From: Setophaga petechia
Lineage: Eukaryota > Chordata > Aves > Passeriformes > Parulidae
Length of the DNA stretch: 64,000 nt
Assembly: GCA_024362935.1 (NCBI GenBank)
Contig: JANCRA010000007.1
Span: 19,865,003 to 19,929,002, forward strand
Reading direction: 5' to 3'
Shown in pieces: positions 1-17,575 of the stretch. How positions within the stretch are numbered: position 1 is the stretch's first letter; the number at the start of each line of letters is the position of its first letter. The notes beneath the pieces are model-generated. The model saw nothing but the letters and a program-made list of their open reading frames with translations. It searched no databases and had not been told where the DNA came from. The translations under genes were made by a program, and so were the position numbers.

Positions 1-48
1 AACATGAAGTTCTTCCCACCACATTAATAGACCTGTTCTAAAAGATTA

Positions 49-4381
<4,333 letters not shown>

Positions 4382-4424
4382 CTTCTACAGCAGTGCCTGT
4401 GGCCTTCCAGACAGAAAACAGCCC

Positions 4425-6929
4425 TGTGAAAACAGCAGGGAAGAATTAAATCAAAACCAAAATCACACTCAGGTAGCAGAGCCACCCTGGCCACCAGAAC
4501 TGCAAGGAGGGGAATGGCCCCGGCTGGGAATCACAAGGACTGCAGGGCTGTGGGAGGGAATGGGCTTCCTTCTGAAAGCATGAGAGCTATCAGCCATGCC
4601 TGGGTGCACTAGAGATTATCCAGGGAATTCCAGAGGAGACTTCCAGCCCTGAGGCACGGGCAGAGAGATCAGGGAGCAGCAAATGTTTATCTAAATTTGG
4701 TCTCAGAAATCCACGGCTGGGGGAGGGAGATAAAAGAGAACGCTGGACTGACAGCTGCAAAAACAAAGATTCATTTCCATTGAATTCAGCACAACTTTTC
4801 CTGCTTTTCTATCACCCTGACAAAATCCTGACACATGTGGATAGCTGTTAAAAGGTAAGAGCACTTCAACTTCCCATTCTAGTCTCGGGCTTCCCAAAAA
4901 CTAGCTATATTAAATGCTATGCATGTACCAGGGATGTTTTCCTGATGCAGATATTAATCTGCTGATGAAGATGGCCAACTAAGTTTGCATTTAACCTTTT
5001 AAAAAGGTAGAAATTTTCCAAATAAAAAAGAGAAAAAAAAAGGAGCAAGTCTTTTTGAGTTCTCCCCTAATCAGTCAGAAAAATAAATCCACCTTTAAAA
5101 TTAAGTCAGAGACAATATGTGTTTTAAAAATAGGCCATAATGTCTGCTCTATCATCATTTCAAAGCAGCTAATAAACTACATTTGTAGAGTGACAGAACA
5201 ATTTATGTTGGCTCCTTGGCTCAGTAAAAAGAAACTGTTTTCTTCCTCTGGCAACGGGAAGATAATATGGGTAATAAAAATGCTTTGAAGGCTTTGTATT
5301 GAAATCAATTACAGAAACAAGCACTGAATACCAGGACTCAAGAAGAACTATTTGCTCACAATTTATAGCGTGGTAGGGAATCACTTGGCCCACTCCAAAC
5401 CTGGGCTTCCACACAGAGTTCAACAAATTGCAGTGTGTTAACAGCTAAGGGAGACAGCTGTCATCCACGGACCAGCTGGCTCCACATGCAGCCTCCAAAA
5501 CCTTCTGCTGCAGGAATACTGGAAGTGCAGGCAGAAATGAGAATGGGGTCAGCAAGAGCCATGGCCAATGAGCAAGGGGGCCACAATCTGTTAAGCCTCT
5601 ACAATGGATGGAACAGGCACAGACAGTTCTACCAAATGCTTCATTTGAGGTCCTCTGCCTCTCCTCAGCCAGGCAGCCACGAGACATGGCTGCAGCCCTG
5701 CTCCTGCAGGCTGCGTGGGCAGAGCTCCCAGGAGAAGACAAGGATAGGGAAATCCTAACTTTGTATTCCAGATATTTTATCATTATAACTGTGGAATGAA
5801 AGTAAGTTCCTTTTTTTTTTTTCATTTCTTAAATTCCTTAGTCTCTATATTAAAAGATTAACTGAATTAAGTACAACTGTTATCTAACATGAATGAACAG
5901 CCTGGTTTGGACAAACCATTTCCTAATTAGGAAATATGCTTTTCAGCCGTCTGTTTTTGGAACAGCGTTTGAGGTCAGGGGGGTTGCTCAAACCAATGCA
6001 GCTCATGCAATGCCAAAAATCACTTGGGGGAGGAGAAGAAGGGGGCAGGAGAGGCTACATTTCTGAGCTTAGTGGACTCTAAATGAAAACCATATTTAGT
6101 AATAAAGCACAAAAAGTTGAAAAATCAGACGGAGGGCTCTGCTACCAACCAATGAGTTACAGCTCAGGACTGCCATGGCAGGCAGTAGCAAGATCTTAGA
6201 GCAAATGTCACTGAGTGCTGTGGAAGAAAGGAAATTTTTCTCTCAAGTAAACAGTCCTTGGCCTCTTTCTTCTCCCCGTTTTATATGCAAATATAATCAA
6301 TCACCTCCCCAGTCTCCATATTAAATTATAAAGAGAATTCCAGCTCCATAAGTGCTGCATGTAGCCCATTTGTTAATGAATGTTTGGCATTTTACAGAGC
6401 AGTAGTTTCATATGCATAGAGACAAGGATGAATACACATGCATCCTCAATTTATCCTAATGGACACTGCTGATTGGCATACTTCCAGCTCTTCCTGCAGT
6501 CACATTCCTCGAAACACTCTTTCACCTCACACTTGATTTAAAGCACTGAAGCAAATCTGCTAAGAAACACTACTACACACCCCATCAGGAGCTCTGTCCC
6601 AAACTAACACCCCAATGTCACACAGGTTCATTTAAACCAGAGTATATCTGCAATTCCAGCAGTGGCATTACATAAACCATTTCTTTATACAGTTGCTGAA
6701 GTGCTGGTAGAAGCAGTGAAATTATTAGGGTAGAACTTTTCATTTCAGAATATAAAATAAAGACAACTCAGTATAGATGCTGCAAGCAGTTTTTCAACTC
6801 AATTCTAATAAGTCTTTTAAGCAAATTACAGCACAGCAGTACATCCTCCTGAACAGCTTCCACTTGACATTATTTAATTGAAATCCTCCAGCAACCTGTA
6901 AATCATGCCATTGGTTCCGTGCCACTTAC
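4425..6929 (-). other. ACTA2 intron 1 (5'UTR intron)
   Basis: The intron runs from the exon-1 donor (GTAAGT at 6929) to the acceptor before the start-codon exon. In smooth-muscle actin genes this intron carries enhancer activity with an SRF site. Here a perfect CArG box lies at 5922-5931. The stretch 6280-6480 is rich in ATTA and CATA words that could bind homeodomain or MEF2-type factors, but I cannot assign them. No coding exon is seen. Confidence 0.75.
5922..5931. promoter_or_regulatory. Intronic CArG box (SRF-binding element) of ACTA2
   Basis: CCTAATTAGG matches CC(A/T)6GG exactly and sits inside the 16-bp perfect palindrome TTTCCTAATTAGGAAA (5919-5934). It lies about 1.04 kb downstream of the inferred ACTA2 start site. 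An SRF-binding CArG element about 1 kb into the first intron is known for the rat and mouse gene, so position and sequence agree. Binding itself is inferred. Confidence 0.7.
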
Positions 6930-6971
6930 CCTGACAGCGCTTGGCCGAGGATGGCTGCTCTAGGGTGGTAC
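6930..6971 (-). other. ACTA2: ACTA2 non-coding exon 1
   Basis: The inferred start site is about 30 bp downstream of the TATA box, near 6971 on the minus strand. The exon ends at a strong donor (CAGG|GTAAGT, intron from 6929). The resulting leader of about 42 nt is similar in length to the first exon of mammalian ACTA2. The start position is approximate. Confidence 0.7.
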
Positions 6972-6995
6972 ACTCTGTATCTGAAACCCCAGAGG

Positions 6996-7158
6996 TTTTA
7001 TAGCCCCTTCAGCTCTTCTCCTCCCACTAGCCTCCCAAACAAGGAGCAGAGACAGACAGAGACAGAGCTGAAGTCTCTAACAAAACCATATAGGGACCTT
7101 AATACAAAAAACTCTAATCTGGGTGGCCACAGGCCCTGGGTCTCTTCCACTGCATTCC
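6996..7158 (-). promoter_or_regulatory. ACTA2: ACTA2 smooth-muscle promoter: TATA, CArG A, CArG B, MCAT
   Basis: Read on the minus strand, in order towards the gene: GGAATG (MCAT, TEAD-type site, 7153-7158), CCCTATATGG (CArG B, 7086-7095), CCTTGTTTGG (CArG A, 7035-7044) and TATAAAA (6996-7002). The two CArG boxes are 51 bp apart, about five helical turns. They fall near -70 and -120 from the inferred start, as in the rodent and human promoters. Both have the known ACTA2 types: one canonical box and one degenerate box with a central G. Regulation by SRF with myocardin-family factors and TGF-beta is established for the family, and the element order here supports it. Confidence 0.9.
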
Positions 7159-8414
7159 AGTGTAGAGCTCATGAAACAGGAGGAGACTTTCAGCTGTGTA
7201 AGATAAACATTTTTAAACTTCAGGAGAGTTGCTAAAATCCAGAGAAAATGTGCCCACAGTAGACATCCTCTGGCAGGAGGATCTTGTGTTCCAACAGGAG
7301 AGGTCCAGGACTCCACAGTAACATCCAAAAAGCAGAATGAGAAATCAGAAGAGCAGTCATTTATAACAGGAAAAGTCTTTTTAAACAAGGACCTTGCTGT
7401 CACTGAAGATTTTGATAAAAACAATGAATAAATATTTTTGGCCAGCTAAACAGCTGCTCAATTTTTCTACAATGTCTCTTTAAAAGCTTATAATTTTGCT
7501 TGTATCATGAATATTGTCCACAGCCTTAAGGGCAGTTTAAAAAGTACAGGCTGTTGTACAAGATTCACAGAGAAGTCCTTGAAGGTTGTGAAAGTGTTCA
7601 GTTAAAAGATTGTTATGATCCTCTCTGGTCTGTGATGGGTTAGAATCCATTCTGTTTCTTTGAAAGCTTATTTTCCAGCTCTAGGCTCTGCAGGCCAAAT
7701 TTGCCCTAGAGCTGCTCCACTGATGCCGACAAATCTGGACTGTGAGAAACTCACATCTCAAATTGTTCATAATAAAGGTTGTTGAATTTTATAACCCCAG
7801 CTATCTTTTTCACTGAACACACTTTTAGCAAACAAAGGAGCAGTTCTCACTGTATAAGTTATTTTCAGCACAGGCCTGGATTTCTACAGCTGTAGCCAAC
7901 TGTTCTGTGGACAGATTAATTCTGGTGAAGCAGCCCTTTCACAGCCAACAAGGTTTTGTCATTAAGTTTGAACAAAAGACAGGAAACAGCATCTCTTAAT
8001 TCCAATACTAAACCTTGCAAATTCAAAAGTTGTCCAAGCACACACACCAAGAGAGATGTGATAACCAAAGGGAGATCCTTGCTTTGCAAGTTTTGTTACA
8101 ACAGGGAGAGGCACCCTGCCTTTGTTATGGAGTGCTTGCTGCCTGAGTAGCTTTCATGCAAGAAAACCTCCCAGAAAACCACAGTGAAAGTTTTCTGATG
8201 TGAAAATGTAAGGAATAAGCTACTAACAGAGATAGTAAGTAGGCAGAATTATGGATTGAACACCAAAAGGAATTTAACTTTTAAGGAAAGGAACTTCTAA
8301 GGAATGTAACTGCTTTGGAGAGTCAGAAACAGAAGCTAACAAGTGCTGGAACGTGAGCCATGCCAAAGCTATTTGTTATTTCATTTCCATCATCAAGGCA
8401 AAAGACAGAGATAC

Positions 8415-8470
8415 AAAAAAAAAAAGGAAGAAAAAGAAAAAGGGGAAGAAAAAGGGAAAGAAAAAGAAAA
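8415..8470 (+). repeat. 56-nt homopurine tract
   Basis: Every base from 8415 to 8470 is A or G on the plus strand, mostly GAAAAA and GGGAAA words. Such tracts can form triplex DNA and evolve by slippage. It is isolated from any gene. Confidence 0.85.
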
Positions 8471-11274
8471 TACCCATTGAGGTAAGCAACTCTAAACTGA
8501 GGCTCTAAACAGGCCCTTTTTTGCATATCTCCAACTGACATTCAAAGGACAGCCAAAACCAAATTCTTCGTTTTTAAACAACACTCAACAACATAGCTGA
8601 GAAAACTTGCATACCTCATATAGACCATATGGTATTAGATCAGGGAACTTTGGTCAAGGGGAAGGGGGATTTCACCCAGCAGAACCCTTCAACACAGGGT
8701 CATGTCTGATTTCAACACAAACACCAATTACCTTCTAGATCACAAGAAACACACTCCAAGGTTTTCAGAAAGATCATCTTTGAATACCAAGACTGGGACA
8801 AAGATTCAAAAAGAATGCTAACTTTCTGCCTTACTGAGCAGAAGTTCACAATCCCAAAAAAACTTGGTGGTGATTATACTGTGGTAGGTACAGCACAAGT
8901 GAGACTGCAGAGCCAAGTAAACAACCCTGCAGCAGAGCTGGTACATCATCCACACTGCTCCTTGGCACAGCCAGAAATACAGGCTACAGTATTGAACATA
9001 AAGGAGACAGTGACCATGCTGATACCAGAGACTGGACCTCTGTTAAGCTCCATCATGATTCCTGTAACCTTATCCTAGTGTAATTACTGCTGGTGGCAGT
9101 GGTGGGAGCAGCAGCCCCTTGGCTGCATTCAGGAATGGTTATTTGGGTGGGGATCACACATCACCTTCCCTGCCATGCGCACAGGGGATTTCAGGGATGA
9201 AGAAGATGCAGCTCACAGATACAGAGTCTCACTCAGAGGTGTTGATATGGGGATATAGAGTAAACACCAGTTCTTTGAAGGGAGCTGCCCTATGAAGGAT
9301 ATTAGTTAGAGGCAGGCACAGGCAGGCTAGAAGGAAAAGTAGCCCAGAGGCTGAGTGAGCAGTAGGAATGAATACACAGCAAGAGCAGGGGGAAAATGCA
9401 GAGGCGCTGCCCAGCCACACAATGAAGAGCAGTGCTCAGCAGGCAGCTTGTCTCTGCAGTGGGACGTTATAGAAAATGCCAGGGCAGGAAGGAAGGAAGG
9501 CAAACAGGTGAACTATACAAGGAAATTAGGTCAGTCCAGCTCCAGGGACGTTATAGAATAAAAGAATTTATTTTCCTTTTAGTGGTTTCATGCTGAAGTT
9601 ATGATCACAAAAATATTTCTATACATAAAAGGTCATGTGAAAAAAAATGGCATTAGTAGCTTACACCTTTCTTCTCAGTAACTTAGGTCACTGCCAGAGG
9701 GGCAAGGGGAGGGGAAAGAATGAACTCTGCATGAGATATGAATATAACCTAAAAAGAATTGTGTGGAAAAAGTCTGAGAATCAAGCCTAGATTCTGGGGA
9801 TCAAACCTCTGAACCCTACTCTGCAGCTATGGGCAAATAAGAGCTATCTGAAATATATCTATATATATGGAGTGGGGCTTTGGGTTTTTGTTTGTTTTTC
9901 TAGGAAAATAACTAAACACCATTCCTGAAGGTAGTTTAGCTTTCCCTCTGGAGGCCACTTCCAACACCAGCTTCTGCTGCCTTTCAGTCCTTATCCCACT
10001 CATTTGTACAGAAACTGCACAGCACAACTTGCCTGGTGTGTCCATACCCCAAGATTCTTCTTCTTTCTTTATATCCATAGCCAAAACCTATGGTTTGTAT
10101 TTAACTCCCCTGAGAACTTCTTAGGTTTTCCATGCTAAACCCTTTTGCAGTCTACATCACAAGAGTATGAAAGAAAAAGAAGAGGAAAAACTAATTTTGC
10201 CTCTCTCTTCAGTATCATTTCCCCTGATCTCTTAATAGAGGTCCCAGCAAAGCTCCAATTCACATTGGGTACTCTTCTGTTGACTTCCAGCATCTTTCCA
10301 TATAGCAATGGAAATTTAGCTATACCCTCCTTAAGCTCCTTCTCTTCAGTAACTGTGGATTGCCACACGGACACAAAGTGTGCCTGGGACTCAGCAGCAG
10401 CAGGGGCTGTAGATGCCCCCATGCCTAGGAAATGGGCTCCAGCTGGCCCCAGGAGTGCCAGCTCAGAGGCCCAGCACCAGTGGGTAGATGCCATACTTTT
10501 TTGGTAAAGGAGGACAGAAGCTGCAGGCTTATCCCAGTCTATAGAAGAATGTGAATAAAGTAAACTCTTTGCTTTACTTTATAAGGGAAAACAACTTCTG
10601 AGATGTGTGTAGAGACCTTCCTGCCTCCATCCAATTGGCTCTTTAGGAATGAGGCTCTGCTAAATATGTCTCTGGCTCCCTTTTATTTGGGGATTCCTTT
10701 CATCTTCGTAACATTAGCAGAATCTCTAAATGTTTTGGTTTGTCTGGTTTCAGGCCCTCTCCTCTATCTCATTGATAGGCTTTACACATCCCCACCCCCT
10801 ATTTTGAGAAAGACAGGAATAAATAAGCTTTAGTGAGCAGAAAGTCACTCTAATAACCTGATTCATTGCAGCTGTCACACAGTAAGCATCTGTAAAGTGT
10901 CAGATTAACCATAAACTGTCAGGCCCATAGATTAGCTTTCTCTGTGATTGTCAGGCTCCTGCACTGGTCCCTCTCTAACAACTAAGACAAAATTGCTCTA
11001 ATCATTTTCAAGTATGGCAGTTTTCAACCCTCAAAATTAGGAAAATAGTTTTGCTTGTGCTCTTCAAAAGCTAGAGGAGACAGTGTTTGCCATCTGGGCC
11101 TCTTAAGTAGGCTGATAAAGAATGTTAATTCACAACCTTCCTTCATCTTCTTAACAAGGTATCTTCCTCTGGTAATGTGGTAAAAAGATCCTTCATTCAA
11201 AATCAAAGGAACGTGTTCAAAGTAAAAATGAGATAATGTCTCCCCCATCATCCTTCTTAGATAAATAAACAGCA

Positions 11275-11570
11275 CATCAGCACAAGGCCTGCTGGGTCAG
11301 GCTGATATCCATATAGCTCCGTATCCTGTGTCTGAGATTTCCTGATAGCAGATGCTTAGGAAGAAATGGGACACCTACACTTCCTATATCCTCTCTCCTT
11401 CCTTATGTAAAGCAGAAGGATTTCTCGAGACAGGCATATGTACCCATATCCTCATACATAATAGATTAATAGATGCAGATATATTTCAAATTTTCCCTCC
11501 ATAAATTTGCCTAGTTTAAATACATAGCTCTGAATGCCCTTCACGATTTTTTTTGTAGAAATAAACTCTG
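11275..11570. repeat. Degraded ancient interspersed repeat, CR1-like
   Basis: The segment opening with TGCTGGGTCAGGCTGATATC, followed by CCGTATCCTG, CAGATGCTTAGG and, 150 bp on, CCTCCATAAATTTGCCTAG, follows in order the words of a repeat that I associate with amniote CR1/L3-like elements. It is strongly diverged, and both family and ends are uncertain. Confidence 0.4.
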
Positions 11571-13109
11571 CATTTTGTCTGCAAGGCACCTCCCATAGCT
11601 CACAATCAAACTGGTGTAGACATCCCTAATGTTACAAGGAAAGCAACAAATACATCAGAAAGATAGTCAAAGGAATACAGTGTCTACCAAGAGCTGCAAA
11701 TCCAGCAGAGATGCTGGGTCAGCCCTCAGGCCACTGGCCAGGGCAGAGCTCTGCCCCACTGTGTGCAAACTCTCAGCAGCCCCTCAGTAGCTGGGTCACA
11801 GCTGGTACTGACATGACTGCCCAAAATCACACTGCAGGTAAGGCCTCACAGTAACGTTACGTTGGAACATCCCTCAAGAGCCACATTCCCATGATGATTA
11901 GAACCTCTGCAGCAACAAGCTGTCCAAACTTGTCAAAATGCAAACGGAATATTCCCAGCCACCGCTGTGACAAACAAGTGCTGTACTTCCAGGGAAGTCA
12001 CCCTACACAGCCTGAGTGTAGGACAGGGAGGGCACAGGGGCCCTTCCTCCAAAAACTCATTGCTTTCACTAGCACATTTAATAATTTGCTGTAGTGCCAG
12101 TTTCACTTTTTAGCTGTAGATGATGGCAAATTGTGGAGTCACTCACCACAAGTGTCACCCAGGCAGTACCTGCCTCTCCCAAAGGCCCTGCTCTGGTCTC
12201 CATCTCTTGCCCCTGGCACTGGGTTTAGAGTATTTGCAGTTTAAGTGTCACTGCTGGGCATGACAAGGAGATGTGACCACACTGCAACTTCCTTGTCTTC
12301 TGTATGAGTCACTCAGCACAACCTACAAACAGTTGAGAGCACAGCTGAATGGTTTTTTTTTTTTTCTAACTTCACAAGAACCACTAAATAACAGCAAAGG
12401 AATGAGCGTTAAGAGGCAATAAAGCAAAGAATGTACAAAATATACAAGGGGAATTCTATCACCTTTGTGACTAAAGTGAACACATACTTTTAATAAAAAG
12501 GATAAAAAGGAAACTTACTTTTGGAATTGGCATACCATTATATGAAAGCGTGTGCTAGAACTCAACTCGAAAGTTTGCAAAAACTGTTTGGGGCTTTTTT
12601 TGATTTCAACTCCACGGCAAGAGGACGTTAAAAGAGCCATTAATAAGTTGGGCATGGACATTGCAGCAGGCAGGAATAGCCTTCATCCACACAGGTGTTA
12701 CAAATAGGCCAAAGTGCCTCCAGAAAAATCAACACTTTCTTTCATTAGCCCTTAAAAATGCTTGTGGGGTTTTCCCCAGGAAGAAAGGAAGTTTAACAAA
12801 AATTTCAAGCATGTAATGACAAGAAGCAGTTAATTACAAACATGCCAGATGAACACACCACTCAAAGTCAACCTATCATAGCTGCCAATACAGAATTCAA
12901 ATAACAAAAATAAAAGGAGAAAATATAATAAACATTGAGGATAAGGCTGTATAAATATGACTTGTAATTTTTTTGAGGAATATTATAAACATAGTTGTAA
13001 AAGCCCTTTAAACCCCTTTACAATCTAAAATATTAAAAAAACCAAACAACTGCAGATCCAACATATACAGAGTAGCATGAGAGCTGCCTCTGAATCCTTA
13101 CAGTACAGC

Positions 13110-13240
13110 AGTGCAGGGAAATCTCTGCTGAGTGGGTGGAATTCTGTGGGACCCAGCACTGGCTGAACACTTTAATGCCTTTATCAGTGATCTGAACAAT
13201 AACATAAGTTACAGAAAAAGTCACAGATAAAATCTGTGTG
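13110..13240 (+). repeat. Possible CR1 reverse-transcriptase relic
   Basis: One plus-strand frame around 13150-13205 reads FNAFISDLNNNI, close to the FNIFINDLDDGI-type motif of CR1 ORF2. Only a short core is recognisable, and the surroundings carry stops. An accidental match is possible. Confidence 0.35.
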
Positions 13241-13321
13241 AGTATGTATGTATTTTGATAACTTGGTAAAACCTACATTACAGATCTAAGATAATACAGA
13301 GTTCTCTCCAACAGAATCCTG

Positions 13322-13386
13322 TTTATAATAGGAGAATTATTTATAATAGGAGAATATTTTAGAATAGTGAATTTATAATAGGAGAA
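13322..13386 (+). repeat. Three copies of a 15-bp AT-rich word
   Basis: TTTATAATAGGAGAA occurs at 13322-13336, 13340-13354 and 13372-13386, with unequal spacers. It is a local slippage-type duplication with no gene attached. Confidence 0.85.
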
Positions 13387-16300
13387 GGCTTTTTGCATTG
13401 TGACCTGTGCAGAAGGATTCCCACCCCATGCTCCCATGGCACTTTTGCTGAATGTCTTTTTGGGCGATGAAAACACACCCAGGAATGTGGTGCCTGCCTC
13501 ATGCAGCTTGCAGGAAGGACAGGACTTCACTGGAGCTCTCCTGTGCCCCATGTGCAGTGCCAACCTGCCCTGTCACACCTCCCTGCACTCAGCCTGGCTG
13601 CTGCTTGGCCCTGGGACACCCTCCTGTTACAAAGTGTGGTGGCCCAGGAGACAGACAGCTGGTGATGGCTGGTCACTTAGTACACAGCCGTGTCTCGTGC
13701 TCTAGAATATTCCATTTATAAACTGCTCCCCAAAGGATGCTAAAGCCTTACAAGAAAACTGAAGCAGGCAGGCCTTTGGTCCTTGCTGTGCAGATGCATC
13801 TTAGTTACATAAGGCTGCTGCTTCTTCCTCTTTCTTACAGGCAGCCACAAGAACTATGGAAAAGTACAGATAATGTGCTATTTTTGTTCAATAATTTCAT
13901 TGGTTTTCTGAAAGTGTAAAAGCATTTTCCAATCAAACTTAGGGTTTTCTTTTCCTCTTCCACTAAATGGGTTTTATATGCCCAGCTTTAACTGCTTGCT
14001 CAAATTCCCTTTTAGGCCAAAGAACAAAATTTTGTTCCTTTCCTTTTATGACTGTAAGGAAGACTTCGAGACGTAATTCTGAAACAAACATAACCATCCT
14101 CCTGAAACATGGAAAAATTCAGAATTCTAAAGCTTTTCCTCATTCCAGCTCATTTCAGGACCAATTATTGTACCACTGGTCTCAAGGGGGATGCAAACTG
14201 TCAGGACTCAGGTCTAGCCTGCCAGTGGGAGATTTCTGCAAACTCAACTGCTTTTTGATCAATTTCTGTTCTTCTTGCAAGCCAGTAACATCATTTACAA
14301 AAAGACAAGTCTCAGAATTATAGTTTCTACCATGTTGTCAGTCCTGTAAGTACCTCCTGAGTTTCCCTTTCTTTCAATTCCTTGCTAGCAACTTGAAGGC
14401 ACAGTGACTCCTTTCACTGCTGCAAAACACCGCTGTACAAGCATCCTGAAAATGCCTGGATAGTTTCCACATCAGGATACCAGAACTATGTACAACTATT
14501 CCAGCTTCCTAATTAAAGCCTGTTACTCACTGCATTGTATTTAGCTGTCTCTGGGAATTCATTTACAAGGTCAAAAGCTCAGACCTCTTCAATATAATAT
14601 AAATCATTTCCCTGCATGCTGGTTACTCTGCACTACACAATATGGACACATTGTTTAATACAATTGTTTAATACAAGGAGAAAATGATGCAATTAGCAGA
14701 TCTTCAGCACAAACACATCCCCCTTTCTGGATTGCATTTAAATAAAACAGTGTTGCTATAGCATTTTATTGCATTAGAGACTGAACACCACTCACACTGC
14801 AAATGTGTGAGGCCTTCTCAGGAAAAGGGGCTGGACGGAGCAGGGGACAACCACACTTGGGAAAAAGGGCCAACATCTGTGTTCTTTTACTCTGCATACA
14901 ACACAAGCTACTGTTTTCATGAGGGCTAAACCTTCCCTATCACCTTCCTTTTAATAACTTATTATCCTTCAGTAACTTGTCTTTGTCAGATCCTGTTTTT
15001 CAGGTGGGCCCCCTGAAGAGAAACCAGATGGGGTTTGTGCCAGGTCAGTCAGGAATAGTGGGGCAGTAGCTTGAGGACAAGGGATAAGCTCCATTTGCCA
15101 AAGCCTTTCACTGCACCACTGCAGCTGTGACACTGCAGGCTCTGCCACGTGCCCCGTGCAGGACAGACCATGCTGCCCCTCCAGGGAGCTGATGGAGAAG
15201 GGGCTGGTGGCCAGCCCTGCCTCCCCTAGAGAGGCAAATCCCAGGTGTTGATATAATATACCTTTACATATGCTTTATGCACAGGTAGTGAAATCTTAGC
15301 TTCAATCAAGGTAATATAAAAATTACCATTGATCTCAAAAAAAAAAAAAAAATCATGACTTTCTGAAGTGAATAAATGAAAGATGAGAATTCAGTCCAAA
15401 ACCTCTACTTCCAGAAGGTAAGACCATTTCCTTACACTAATAGCAAAGGCATGTGACTTCCTCTTCATTTCTCACATGAAACTGAGGAGCTGCTCTCCTC
15501 TCAGCTGGCTGCCTCCAGGCAGGGAGGTTTCTGAGAATCCCCAAGCTGGGAGAGACTTATGGGAAACCTGTGCTTTAAGAGCCATGGCCTGCACTGCCAC
15601 CAGGCTCTGCTGCCCATCCCAGGGAACCAGAAATGCATGTTCTGCTGCCCATCCCTCTGCAGTCCCTCATCCCATTCCTGCCTCTGAGCTGGCTGACAGC
15701 AGGAGGGACAGCTACTGTGCAGTGTGGAAAGGATGCCTCTTTCAAAGTACTGGCCTCAAAGAAGTATTTGAGAAATTATTCAGCTGAAAAATAACACTGA
15801 TGTCTTATCTGGGTATTGAACAGACTGCTTCAGACAGCTAACAACAGTGCATTCCTTCTGGTTATGACCACCCTTAGAGATGCACAGCTATTTAAACGCA
15901 GCACTTAATTGCTCATGAGAACCACCAACAGAAAACAATCCACTGCATTCTGACAGAAATATAAATCAGTCTGTACTACATGCTCAATCCATCTGCTACA
16001 GCTCACAAAAACTTATTATGCAGTGGGCTGTGCAGCTGAATAGAGAAAATATTACTCACTCCTGTAGCTTCAGCAGCTAGCCAGGCCTCTCTTCTGTTTG
16101 TGCAAATGCGTGGTACAAGTGGGAGAATTGATGAAGGCAGGAAACAGTGATAAACCCCTGACCTCCAAACTTTGTTCCTACCACAACAGCCCCTCTCTAC
16201 CAGGATTTAGCTGTTGCACAGCAGCTTTACCTGAAGCCCAAGTCTTGCTGGGAAGCACACAGCCGTGCCCAGGAGAAAAACCCCCAGAGTAAGGTCACTG

Positions 16301-17567
16301 CATGCTGCTCTGGCTCTGATGCCACAGCGGGTGCCAAGCTGCATCGATGTTAGTGGGAGGGATAAGGCTTTTCACATCACTCTTGTGCCTGCCCCACCCC
16401 CAAAGAATTTCAAAGGTTAAGTGATATCAAAAGAAACCAAAACAAGAGTGTTTGGAGTCTCAGCCACAAGACACTGCTTTTATCTAAGCCTGCTAGTCTC
16501 ACTTGTCAGATGATACCCCAGGAAGAGAAGCATGACAGAGCAAAGCAAAACAGTGGAATTGAATTCCAAACTTTTAATATTTCTTACAATATCAGAAATG
16601 ACACCATGCTAAGATCCTTTAAAATGTTTCCTTTAGCTTTTCTTCCTCACTATCACATTTGCTAAAATTTGTTTTCTTTAAAATTGTAAGGAAAATGTCC
16701 TTCAAGGGTGGCTCTGAGCATCACTTACTCAACATGGGAAATTAAGCCATCTGTGCACCTGTTAAGGCCATCTTCAGATTAAAGGTCAAAAGCTAAACTA
16801 AAGATCTCCCTTTATTCATATTTACCTTTTAACTCCAGACATTTCTGTGCAGATTCTTTTTCCTCTTTCATTCTTAGCACAAGGATTCAGTCCCGGGTTT
16901 ATCTCACAAATGGAAGAAACCCACACATTAAATCAGCAGTGCTCTGTCCAGGCAGTACCTGAAGAGAAAAGGTTTGAACACTTCCTCACTCACCTCTGAA
17001 GAACATTTAACATCCCTAGCACATTATCTCCAAAACTTTTACAGTTGATCTGTTACGCATTTGACAGCATTTGCTGCACACCAAGCTTTGAAAGTATAAA
17101 GCTTAATCTTAGTAATAGCATCTTCAAAAAACAACTAAGACCAAAAAAAAGAGAAAATATCACCAGCCAGCCTGTGAAACAAAGCTGCCTGCTGCAAGGT
17201 CTGGATGGATACAGAGCTCTGCAAAACAATTAAAACAGATGTGTTTACAATCTATCAAGTCACAAAGTCAAATTTTATGTCAGTCCATGTAATGTGCAAA
17301 ATATTTGGTAAATAATGCAGCATTTAGAATCCAGCATTCCCTTGTACAGTGCACACACAGAGGACTGGGACAGGATGGTCCCATGTCTAAAATAAAGTCA
17401 ATAATCAACCCTAAAACAGAAACACATCTACATTTATGGTAAGGTTATGGTGATTGGCTGTAGGAGCCACCAGGCATCCAGCCAATTTGCTTTTCCAGTC
17501 TAAGGAAATGCTCAGTTTGTTTGGAAAATGCTTTTTCTTTTTTTTTCCCCTGCTGTGAAGAATGCAT

Positions 17568-17575
17568 TGACGTCA
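17568..17575. promoter_or_regulatory. Perfect CRE/ATF octamer
   Basis: TGACGTCA, with near-palindromic flanks (TTGACGTCATCAA), lies about 4.1 kb upstream of FAS exon 1. CREB/ATF binding is inferred from sequence alone. The CpG inside it has survived in a CpG-poor stretch. Confidence 0.3.

Noticed and set aside
5435..5825. Overlapping ORFs of 107 and 126 codons on opposite strands in ACTA2 intron 1
   Set aside because: No domain, no splice-compatible partner exons, and both strands open through similar composition.
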